Shown: positions 22,201-32,023 of the stretch, one piece after another
How positions within the stretch are numbered: position 1 is the stretch's first letter
Layout of the letters: every line of letters starts with the position of its first letter
Source of the DNA: Kitagawia praeruptora
Taxonomy: Eukaryota > Streptophyta > Magnoliopsida > Apiales > Apiaceae
Direction: 5' to 3'
DNA: 64,000 bases
Assembly (NCBI GenBank): GCA_037693485.1
Contig: CM075352.1
Coordinates: 67,086,001-67,150,000 of the forward strand
Program-made: the position numbers and the translations under genes
Notes under the pieces: generated by a model
Databases searched by the model: none
What the model was told of the DNA's origin: nothing
The model's input: the letters and a program-made list of their open reading frames with translations, nothing else

Positions 22201-22959
22201 ACCCAAGTTTTACATTTATTTTATGTTTTATCGTCTTCGTTTTTATTTAATTATTATAAATTGATATATATATTGACAAATTGACAATCTATATATATTA
22301 TAATGTCTGGAGATCGGAAAGCTACCAGAAGCGTTCAAGATATTTTTCTTAAATTTTTGTTTTTCTAAATTTTTTATTAAAATTGTTTTCTTGCATTAAA
22401 TAGCTCTTAATGACATATTAATTAGTCATTAATTATACCTAATAAATATATATTAAAATTATTTTATTTACTTCATTTAAAAAATTAGAAATTTTTTTTT
22501 CAACATTATAATTATTATTTCAATATTAAATATTAATTACATATATAATTAAGTTTATATTTAGGTAAAATGACGACTAAAAATTATTTACATTGCGTCC
22601 TTTTTTTATCCCTATCAAATACCACTGTAATTTCTTTTCGGACAATTGTAGTACGGACGATCCTTAACTTCTCAAACAATCTTAATCATTAATGATCATA
22701 AAAATCGTAATAAATTATGGAAGTATATAAATCTTCGCTTAACACCTGTAATAAAAATAATACAAATAATTTTAATTTTTATACATGAATAAATTACGCA
22801 TGGGTTATGATCAAATCGATTAAATTGAAAAAACCCAATTTCATCGGTAGAATAAATCGACAAAAAAGTCATACACCCGTTGTTCATTATATTGTGTCGA
22901 AATAAAATTAATATTCTAATTAAATAAACTCTTAGAGTACTATTGAATATGTATGTTAC
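22201..22959. other. AT-rich DNA without a gene
   Basis: No domain-bearing frame or element end seen. Confidence 0.4.
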
Positions 22960-24002
22960 TGTAATATCCCGTAATTTTTAGAATAATAATAAAAAAAAAT
23001 AATAGAATAAAAAGGATTATAATTAGATTATAAATAAGATTTAAAATTGGATTAGAATAATGGGCTTAAAATATGGATCAAATTTGAATACAGATAACTT
23101 GTAGGTTTGGACGTAGGGTTTTGCAACTCTATATAAACTTCTTATTCTTCTTCCTCATCTTTTGTTATCAAAATTCGTAGGGTTTTTTACACACAATTCA
23201 GCAATCTTGTAAAATTCATAGAAAATTCATCGTAAATCGGAATTTGTTGATTATGGACTTTTTGGAAAGGTCTTTTCGTGCTCTACGACTTTCGTGTTTT
23301 GAATTTTCCAAGAAAACATCGTTTAGAGGGTCAAAATACAAATCTGGTCAGGAGTGATTACATGTTTTTGATTCTTGTTTTTCCGTGTCGAGGTAAGTTT
23401 CTGATAATTCTTTCTAGTGTTTTCAAAACTTTATGTTATGTGTACGTATTTGTTATCAAAACTTGGGCTAAGTGATTATATTTTGAAGTTATATGTATTA
23501 TTGTATATATGTGTAAGCAATAGTCTTGGTACTCTGATTTATGCCATGGTTTGTGAAAATAAGAATAAGGACCGAGTCACCGGGTTGTAGTGACAGTTTT
23601 CTGAAAATTTAGGACCGTTATCACCGGGTTGTAGTGGTCGTGGTATGAATTGTGAGTTTCAAGTTATTGTTGTTATGTGCTATCGAATTGTATCGAATAA
23701 GAATAAGTGCATCGTAAATGATTGTTTCGTATATCGTTATTATACCGTATTGAATATTATACTATCTTGTATTATATGTGTTACTTGGCCTTACTAGTTG
23801 GATCGATTGGTTACTTGCTGGGCTATATAGCTCATTACTTACAATTTTCAGGTTCTGTATAAGATCGAGTGGATAGCATTGGAGTTCAAGGATCTTAGGT
23901 TCGAAGTAGACCGTCATCGTTAGCTGCGCTTTTGTAATAAATACCTTTGTAATTGACTTTTGTTTTAATAAATTGTAATTTGTTTTAGTTTTCGATTTAG
24001 AA
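22960..24002 (+). repeat. LTR of a Tekay/Del-like gypsy element, right end cut
   Basis: Starts TGTAATATCCCGTAATTTTT, a start shared by many chromovirus LTRs, and contains GCTGGGCTATATAGCTCA with CAGGTTCTG downstream, a box typical of this lineage. There is a short internal repeat (CACCGGGTTGTAGTG at about 23580 and 23623). No internal region follows; a CACTA end begins at 24003 before a proper CA terminus is reached. Probably a solo LTR. Confidence 0.6.
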
Positions 24003-24085
24003 CACTACAACAAATTTGACCTTTTACGACGGACAACTTACGACGGAATCATTTTCGCGCCGTACTTACGATAGGGGCGTCGGCT
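24003..24085 (+). mobile_element. CACTA (En/Spm) transposon terminus
   Basis: CACTACAACAAATTTGACC start, with subterminal ACGACGGA words repeated twice. No opposite TTTGTTGTAGTG end is present in the window, so this is a fragment or one end of an interrupted element. Confidence 0.7.
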
Positions 24086-24348
24086 TTAAAAAATGTTATT
24101 ATATATAATATTTACAACTTTTGATCGTAAAGACTATGTTCGTATTATAATTGCTACTTTTAATGTTTATGATATTTTTAAGATTATCAAAATTATATAT
24201 ATATAATGAGAGTATTTTCAAAATTATAATTCATGTAAATTGTTTTGAATCAATTTTTTTTTAGAAATTCTTAAAATACCGATCAATTTTTAAAAATTAC
24301 AAAAATTAGTTGATCTGTTTTTAATATTTTAAAATGAAAATTTATAAA

Positions 24349-24377
24349 CCGTGCGAAGCGTGGATAAGTTGTCTAGT
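24349..24377 (+). mobile_element. Possible Helitron 3' terminus
   Basis: CCGTGCGAAGCGTGG can form a six-pair stem (two G-T pairs) and is followed by ATAAGTTGTCTAGT, the usual hairpin-plus-CTAG ending of plant Helitrons. The 24086-24348 stretch is AT-rich with no gene and may be its body. Confidence 0.5.
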
Positions 24378-24425
24378 GCTAATAGTAATTATTGAAGAAC
24401 GAACGAGCACCCAGAATTAATATAC

Positions 24426-24655
24426 TCCCTCTGTTTTTTAATGTTAGTCTCTTGACTTTTCTGCACGTACTTTTAAGTGTTTTGACTGCATAGTTAAATT
24501 ATTTTTTTCATTTAATTTTTTTGTGAATTAAAATTTTGATTATATATTTTTATTCAAAAAAAAAATTTTAAAAATAATAATTTTAACTATGCAATCAATT
24601 CACCTAAAAATGTGTGCAGAAAAATCAAAACGACCGTCAAATTAATATTTGCGAC
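24426..24655. mobile_element. Degenerate Stowaway-like MITE
   Basis: CTCCCTCTGTTTTTTAATG after TA at the left; inverted interior arms (GACTTTTCTGCACG...CATAGTTAAA against TTTAACTATGCA...GTGTGCAGAAAAATC). The right terminal CTCCCTC complement has been lost. Confidence 0.55.
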
Positions 24656-25139
24656 AGTCCTCAAAATCATACTACACGTTTCCATTGGCAAGTGAATTGG
24701 TGTGTCTCGATCTGTATTTGGAAAATTGCACGTTTCCACTTCTCTGTGGAATGTGGACGTATACATTTTATGAGGGACATGAACTCTTTGACTGGTTGGC
24801 TTTTCAGTTCCTCGTGTTTTTAGTTTTCTTTCCTGCTCTTGCTGTGCGGAGAGTGAGCCAGCAGGAAATTTCTTCCAATTCATCTCATCCTTTGAAAGTG
24901 GATACGTATTAACTAACGGGTCAGGGGTGAAAATAGTATTATGCAATTATTATCATTTTTTATGGGGTCTAAATTTGTTGTGATCAACAACAAAACAACT
25001 AAAACAAATCAACCAGACTCATCAGCTGTAACATGTAGAAACACCACCACCATTGCAAAAGTGGTTTAAGAACCTCTCATTGTCTGCATTTGACACAGCT
25101 AGAGTATGAGATTAAAAAATTTAGGCATTGGACCTTGCT
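24656..25139. other. Intergenic DNA without a supported gene
   Basis: Overlapping open frames on both strands (24587-24946) show no domain and are taken as chance. Confidence 0.35.
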
Positions 25140-25709
25140 ACCTATTATAGGGAGAATATATAACAATATTTGGAGGTTTGCTGTATCTATGGAACAAAAT
25201 ACGGATATTCTGCTATGAATACGAAGAATACGGAGGTGATTGGCGATTATTTGTGGCTCCTCTTGTTTATTGATTTTCAGTGGTGAACTGTACGTACCCT
25301 ATTTATAGGGATCAAGCCAACGTAGTTATCTTGGAGAAGAAGTTATCTAGACGGGCTAGGGTTTCTATGGGCTCGGTTAGGCCCAAATCCACTAGGCGTC
25401 TTCTTGGGCTGATATATTTTGCCCATTTATTGTATTAATGACTCACGACCCATTAAAGAACCTGTGGTTTGCGATGCCCTGGCCTCGCTGGCGGGGCTAT
25501 ATGGAGAAACGATGTGGCCTCGCATGCGACCTTGTTGGGTTAGTCATGCGAGGTGGTCCACGTTATATGGAGATAACTGTGTTCACGCGATCTCGTTGGG
25601 CCTGACTGTGAACCTTCCTGATGCATGTGCTCTAGCCTTGCTGGACCTTGTAAACTGTGACCCCGAGGATCGCTGGCGATCCCTTATGTAGTTAATTGAT
25701 TCCTTAACA
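25140..25709 (-). repeat. Minus-strand gypsy 3' LTR fragment
   Basis: Read on the minus strand it starts TGTTAAGGAATCAATT at 25709, preceded by a G-rich box (GACGGGGCTTAT, 25710-25721) in polypurine-tract position, and has a TATAAATA box at 25300-25307. The far end near 25140 is not sharply defined. The sequence to the right (25722-25830) reads as the element's 3' untranslated tail. The 90-codon plus-strand frame here (25419-25691) is a chance frame across GC-richer LTR sequence. Confidence 0.55.
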
Positions 25710-25830
25710 ATAAGCCCCGTCGATCCATATTTTATCTCCAAGCCTATTAGCGGTGATATCGTATTATTCCAGCCCATTAGACCTGTTTAGGACCTATGCC
25801 AGATTCTGGCGTAACCCTACTTTACTTAGG

Positions 25831-26006
25831 ACTTAGAAGCTGAACTGTCTAGATCAATTTATCCGATCAAAAGTGGTTCACTGTTTCTGTTTAGAAAGTT
25901 CAAAACATTATGGGTGGTTTCAGGTTTATTTATTTTGTATAGACATTTAAGTATAATTAACTTTTGAATTTTTTTTAAAAGAAATTGTTTTTTATACATA
26001 TTCGCA
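25831..26006. other. AT-rich spacer
   Basis: No feature seen; its last eight bases (TATTCGCA, 25999-26006) are the left target-site copy of the next element. Confidence 0.4.
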
Positions 26007-26267
26007 CAGGGGCGTAGTCAAGAATTCAAGTTACTGGGATCAAAAATTTATCTACGTCAAAAATTGCAAAGAAAAATTAAAAATTACACAAATACTGGGA
26101 TCAAAATCAAAGTTTAGTACTACAAATATATTTTTTTAGTGGGATCAAAAATTAAATTTAATACTAAAGAAAAATAATAATTTTTTTTACATATAAAATC
26201 AAAAATTTTAAAGTTTCATGGGGTCAGTTGCACTTGCACCCGTTAACAATACATTGGCTACGCCCCT
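26007..26267. mobile_element. hAT MITE, 261 bp
   Basis: Ends CAGGGGCGTAG and CTACGCCCCT are inverted repeats with the CAGGG start of the hAT superfamily. It is flanked by an 8-bp duplication with one mismatch: TATTCGCA (25999-26006) and TATTCGCG (26268-26275). The interior is noncoding with CAAAAATT words repeated. Confidence 0.85.
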
Positions 26268-26275
26268 TATTCGCG

Positions 26276-27051
26276 GCTCTACTTCATTTTAAAAATACAT
26301 GTAAATTTATGATTTTCAAAAAAAACAAATGAAATTTTTTATACAATTTACATCCAACTTTTTTTAACAATTTTATATTATTGTAATTACTTTTAATATG
26401 TTGTATTTGAGGTTAATTATAATTGCATTTAATTAGTTTCATTAGATCGCTAACTATTATTTTTGCAAAACAATTCAAAAAACATCATATTTTTATTAAA
26501 AAAATTAACAAGAAAAACTTACAAAAAACAAATTTAGAAAATCGTATGTTTAGAAAAACCTCTTTTATTTTATAATATGAGAAAAGGTTACTTCAGCAGA
26601 CTTAGCTAAGGTTATATTGTAAATAGCTATGGCATTTTTGTAAATATTGGTAACTTTCTAAAAAAATCATGAAATTACAATTGTACCCTCGTGCATTAAT
26701 ATGGAGAATTTTGGTTACCTCAGATAATTTTTCCGAGTTAACCTCAGGAACATCAAACGCTTATAATATTCCAATCGAAATACAAGATTTCATTTGGTGT
26801 TCATCACTTATTACTTATTTAATGTTCCTAATTAAAGTACGGTTAACTAATTACATTTTAGATAATTAATTTTTAATATTTACTATGATTTTTAAAGTTG
26901 CATATATATTAAGATGAGGTAATTATCCAATTTTAAAGCATTATCATTGATAATTTTCAATTTTAAATTCAACCAATTAAAAAAAGTTATTAGTGTTAAA
27001 AGGTAAGAAAGCTGAGTAAAATGAAAGGATCGATTTTAATGTATAAAGTTA
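26276..27051. other. AT-rich DNA without a gene
   Basis: About 780 bases; a 66-codon open frame (26669-26869) has no recognisable domain. Confidence 0.4.
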
Positions 27052-27310
27052 TTCCCTCCGTTTCAATATAAGTTTCCCATTCCAGATGTCGGGATTGTTC
27101 ATGACATTAGACAAATTACTAATTTACGTATAATATATAAGACAAAATATAGTCATGAGTGATCTTGTTGGATTCGTATTTATGAGTACTTTAATACAGT
27201 GAAGTTTTTATATTTAATACTAATACGAAATTCAAGATATTAACAATTAAAAATGTGTGTTGACAAACGTGTCAGAAGGAAAGAGGAAACTTATTTTGAA
27301 ACGGAGGGAG
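27052..27310. mobile_element. Stowaway MITE, 259 bp
   Basis: Ends TTCCCTCCGTTTCAA and TTGAAACGGAGGGAG, flanked by TA (27050-27051, 27311-27312). Same family and same length as 13704-13962 but inverted: it reads CATGACATTAGACAAATTAC and CAAAATATAGTCATGAG. Confidence 0.88.
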
Positions 27311-27312
27311 TA

Positions 27313-28787
27313 GTATAGTGGAGGAAAGTAATGGATGTAGTTGATTTTAATATTAGAAATGTAAAAAATTGAGACATAGATCAAAAAAAGAGAATGGTAA
27401 AGAAAAGAGAAGGACGAAGTAAGTTTGTATTAATGAAAAATTCATATGATACATTACTCTTTTCTTAGTCACGAATTTACTCAACATTTTCCTAAACAAA
27501 TTATTTCAAGGAAAAGAGAAGAAAAATGGAAAATAAATATGTCGATACCATGAAAAATATGAGAAAAATTGAAGTGCAATTTTTTTTTTTAAATACATAA
27601 AAAGTATTTGTGAATTGAAAAAATATTTCCAACGATCTTACATTTGAAATACAATTTGAGTCTACTTTTTTCCAAATAAATTGTGATTTTGATAAAAATA
27701 AATGTTGAGTATGAAATACATTGAGAGTAATATATTGAGGGGTGAATATATTATTCATTTTTTTGTTTTTTTATTAATTGTTTGAATCTATATATAATTG
27801 TAATTTGAATGTGTGTGCAATGTAAAAATGTTGCAGAATAAAAACAAATACAAATATTTACTTTAAACCTAACAAAATACAATTACCGATGCATTTTTAC
27901 AAACCTAAAATTACGAGTTATGTCAAATTTTGACGAACCTGCCATCGATTTTGTATCTTTTTACTTATTAATGTTTATCTAAATTAGATGCAAAAATGCA
28001 CGACGTCATGCAAAAAGGAGCACCTGATAATACAACACCAACATGGCACCCGATTTTTTTCACATTGGCATTGCAAATCGTAAGAAGAAAAAAATGTTCT
28101 GACAAACAACTACAACTCAAGCAACGATTTATGTTCATGAAAAAAAATCTTCATCGAACAAGAAAACTTAACTCGTCATACTTTTAGTTAATTTTTCCAA
28201 AAAAATCTTGCATAAGGCTATAGGCATATAGAAACTTTATACCTGAGGATAGGTCGACATGTACACGACCCGGCTAGACTGACCAAGAATCATATGTTGC
28301 CCATACTGCAACAAATGGCAAACAATTGTTGCCTAAGCCATTCAAATATGTTGACATCTATAAAAACCAAGAAGAAATGTTCAACTTAGCAAAAAAAAAA
28401 GGACAAATTTTCAGATACATGAGATCCATTTGGATGAAAATACGGCTGTGCTGATTGCATTGATGCAGCCGTAATACAGTCACACATGGCTTTACTAAGA
28501 CTCCACCTCATATTGCCATTCTTGACCTCTTGTTGTAAGAGGATATCCAATAAAATCAAACCAATGTATATAATTATTTTGTACAACCCTTTTCCATAAT
28601 GAACATGGGATGAGTTAATCAAGAAATAAAATACACCCATTCAGTTTCATCAAGTAGCATTTGACTGTCTTAACTCTATATGTTCCATCGCTGCATCTAG
28701 TGATAATTACAATAGATTGTACCAAATTACAATAGATTGACACAATCCCATAAATTTTAAACCACTCTCCTAAACAACTTTCTTTTT
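27313..28787. other. AT-rich DNA; possible 3' flank of the next entry
   Basis: No gene supported. Minus-strand frames at 27501-27758 and 28386-28640 are low-complexity or domain-free. The part nearest 28787 would be the 3' untranslated or downstream region of the candidate exon. Confidence 0.35.
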
Positions 28788-29098
28788 CTAACTACGCATC
28801 AACTTAACAAGCGTCCAATTGGTTTTCTGTGCACGATGGTCGTTTATCTGAGCAGCAGGATTCTGCTCAGTAGCAGAATGGTAAAATTCGGGTTGGAACA
28901 TATATTCAACTAAAGTGAAACCTATAGTTGAGTTGAAAGTGGCATCGTTTCTTCCATGATACAATGTATAAGTAGTTCTGACCGCAGCTCCTCCTCTAAG
29001 CAATCTCCTTGCCCCTCTTGCCCCGCTCCTCATCCAATAGCAACGGTCCAGGGCATCATCACGCTCTAATTTTTGAGTCATGTCTTCGTTATCCTTTT
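28788..29098 (-). CDS. Candidate terminal exon of a host protein, function not recognised
   Basis: On the minus strand about 103 codons end at a stop (28788-28790). They follow a well-formed splice acceptor (a T-rich stretch, then CCTCACGCAG, 29099-29113). The composition is unlike the surrounding AT-rich DNA and unlike the retroelement frames: MTQKLERDDALDRC near the start, then GARGARRLLRGGAAVRTTY, and a C-terminal part with TLYHGRNDATFNS, GFTLVEYMFQPEFYH and INDHRAQKTNWTLVKLMRS. I do not recognise the family. A further open, Glu/Lys-rich stretch lies upstream on the same strand (about 29200-29320) and ends where the Tat element inserted. It may be a gene fragment left after the insertion, a working last exon, or a chance frame. 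Coding status is inferred from composition and the splice site only. Confidence 0.4.
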
Positions 29099-29320
29099 CT
29101 GCGTGAGGCCCCCAGTAGAAAAAGAAAAACAACGGATTAAAGCTCCCAGGTGACAGTCATTGGACATTGGACATTCATAATACCTAGCTCTACTTGTGCC
29201 ACTTGGTCCTCATTCATAGGCTTTGCCACTTATGATCCTTCTTCTGGTTTGTTCAACTTCTTTTCTTTTCTTTTCATCTTCTTCATCCTCTTCTTGCTGA
29301 AGCTGCTCCAAAAGAATTCT

Positions 29321-29945
29321 TGTTACTGAATCCTCTCTACAAACAGCCTGAATTGCCATCCGGGCCTACGATAGTTATTGAATCCGGGAATATGTCACCG
29401 TTAACTAGTCCGGACCCGTGAGGTAACTCCAGTACGGGGTAATAGAGCACGTGGCGTATCAAGGCTCCCGTCACCATCAAAGGGTCCCAACTAAAAATGA
29501 CAGCTAATGATTACCAATAATTGGCATAATACAAGAATGAGGATGTCACACTCAAAAAGGTGCCTGACACACTTTCCCACAATTATTCTCCTAGACAGGT
29601 GTCGTGCATCTATGCGTCCCAAGTGTCCTACCTACCTAGGATTGAATGCTCATGATTAAAGGTACCAACCCCTAAACCCTAATCCTGGGCCTATAAATAG
29701 ACCCAGAAAAGAAGGTTTAGGGGTTAGATTCTCTTTACACACTCATATACACACACCCTCCATAATTATATACTCTAGTTCTTGTCTTTTATCCTCCGAA
29801 CGCCGTTGCTTATTCTCATGCCGGAGGTGCCGCGGGTTCAAACCCACCTCTCGGCATTGTTTTGCAGAGTCCCAACCACCAGCTACACCGCTTTCCAGGC
29901 GTGGGGACGGCGGAGGAGACACCGGATCGGAATATAGAGTTATCA
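29321..29945 (+). repeat. Tat element left LTR
   Basis: Runs from TGTTACTG (or TACTG if the target duplication is CTTGT) to GAGTTATCA at 29945. A TATAAATA box lies at 29692-29699, about 250 bases before the LTR end, followed by leader-like sequence. Matches 41949-42571. Confidence 0.88.
29692..29699 (+). promoter_or_regulatory. TATA box of the Tat LTR
   Basis: CCTATAAATAGACCC in a GC-richer context, conserved in the right LTR at 42318-42325; expected to drive gag-pol transcription. Confidence 0.7.
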
Positions 29946-30340
29946 TTGGTGCTAGAAGGAGGGGGGGTGCTCTGTCCTTTGGTCTTGGTGCCACAGGACT
30001 CGACGACATCAACAAACTCTTTAAAAAAAAGAGTATGAAATCAAACCATTGTGAAACCCTTACTAAAAATGTCACCTTTACACATTTCTCAGCCATATGT
30101 ACACGTACTTAGCGTTATTTAGCTCTCTAGCCCAGATCTGTGATAAAGTTACGATTTTTAGCTTTTTAACTTTGCCGAAATCTAGATCTGTGCTCATAGT
30201 CGCCTGCTATCTACTTGTATCCACCACCTTGTGTTTAAATCTGAATATTGAGTCCGTACTTAAGCTGTTCTACCCTAAGCTCAGCTTAGATATGTTATAA
30301 TCGATACTTTGTGAACTATCTTATTTTGAAACTTGGAATC
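29946..30340 (+). other. Primer binding site and leader of the Tat element
   Basis: The LTR is followed at once by TTGGTGCTAGAAGGAGG, a primer-binding-site-like stretch seen in many Tat-type elements (related to TGGCGCCAGAAGG); I do not assign the tRNA. The rest is untranslated leader up to the gag ATG. Confidence 0.6.
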
Positions 30341-32023
30341 ATGGTAAGAGCAAGCAAATCTACTCAAAGAACCAACACTCGGGCACAAGATCTTAACCCA
30401 CCTCCGGACCTGCCCTTAGTACCGACTGAAGTACCTCTAGTCGTAGAAAGGGCAGGGATCGCACCAGGCGATGCCCGAATTGACATTAAGGTCAACCAGT
30501 ACAAGTATACTGATGTGCCTCTAGCTGGAATGCACTTGAAAGATCTTACCCGTGATGAACTGGCGGAGGCAATCCGGGCATACCGAACAGCCCGAGCACC
30601 ACCACCTCCTGAACCAGAGCAGGCCGAAAACTCTCAGGGTTCTCAACACTCCCACTGATCCAGGAGATCTGTCTTTGACCGGATTGGTGATAAAAGCAAA
30701 GAAAAGAAAGCAGTCAACAAAGCTCAAAGCAAAAATCATGAAGTTAAGAAACTCAGAAAGCTAGCCGAACTAAAGGAGAAGATCAGACATGAGGAAGAAG
30801 CGAAACTTGAACTCAAAATCCAAAAAATGATATAGGAAGAAGAGGACTGATTCTTAAGGAGGTCCGGATCTAAAAGAATTCTGAGAGATGTCAGTCCGGA
30901 GGTTATCTCAGACGAAGATGAGCCCGAAGACAACTTGATGCAAATGATTCATGAGCTACAGAAGAAAGTGGGACATGACTCCGGACTCGAGATTGAAGGA
31001 ACTCTGACCCCGTTCAGCCGATCTCTGGAAGCCGTCCCTAGACAAAAGAACCTAAAGCATTACAACTTTGATTCTTTCGATAGGTTGGGAGACCCTAAAG
31101 AGCATGTGAATTACTTCGAGCAGATCGCCCTCATTTGCTACTATAATGACATCACCAAATGCAGGTTCTTTGCATTTACCTTAAAGGGAGGGGCTCAGAG
31201 ATGGTTCAGCCGAATCCCTTCCCGAAGCATTCACTCCTTGAAAGAATTCCGCGAGTCCTTCCTGAAGAGGTTCAGAGCGAACCGGACTCATGAGCTACAC
31301 ATGTGCCACCTAGAGACTATTCGTCAAAATGATAATGAATCTCTTGCAGACTATATGAAGCGATTCTAGGAAGCAATAAACAAAGTTTCGCGCTTGGATG
31401 AGCGTGAAGCTCTTAGCATCTTCCGGAGAAATCTGGACCCGGATCAAAATGAAAGATATGTCTATGAGTTGATCAACAAAGAACCAGAAAGTCTGGCTGT
31501 AGCATACTCCATGGCTGCGCGATTTATCAAAGAAAGTGATGTTCTGCAAGCGATGAGAATGACCCATCAAGGAAATTCTTCATACCAAACTACCCATGAT
31601 GATCGCCCTCGGGGTGGTTATCAACCTGACAAGAGGTTTAAGCCTAATAGGCAGACCAACTATATCCAGAATTCTCAACCATCAGTCTTTGAAAGAATCT
31701 CTGAACCCACTGCAGTAACCGTTACTCCGGACTCCAAACATCATAAACCACCTAAAGCTGACCCAAAGCCAGAACCGGAGTGGACTCCACTCAGCCACAC
31801 CCGGTCTGACATTCTAAAGGAGGTCTGGGACAAACCCTACTTTTACCCACCCAAGCCGATGATCACTGCCCCGGAGAAGCGTCCTACTCACAAACAATGT
31901 GACTATCATGGGACTCATGGTCATACAACTGAAAACTGCTTATCTTTCAAGTACTTCATCGAGGATCAAATCAAAAAAGGAAACATGGGGCAGTACATAG
32001 CTCGGAAAACCACGGAAAAATAA
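30341..32023 (+). pseudogene. Tat gag, interrupted by nonsense codons
   Basis: Starts at ATGGTAAGAGCAAGC (30341). One frame covers the N-terminal linker, the capsid (HYNFDSFDRLGDPKEHV, GGAQRWFSRIPSRSI, FLKRFRANRTHELHMCHLE, about 31050-31330) and a zinc-finger-like end of the Tat type (CDYHGTHGHTTENC, 31896-31937). Stops fall in the same frame at 30656, 30833, 30848, 31367 and 32021; no frameshift is needed. The protein would form the particle and bind genomic RNA. It is in frame with protease and RT, so the ancestor probably made one Gag-Pol polyprotein. Confidence 0.85.

Noticed and set aside
25419..25777. 90- and 64-codon frames on both strands in GC-richer sequence
   Set aside because: They lie in a minus-strand gypsy LTR fragment; the GC content explains the open frames.
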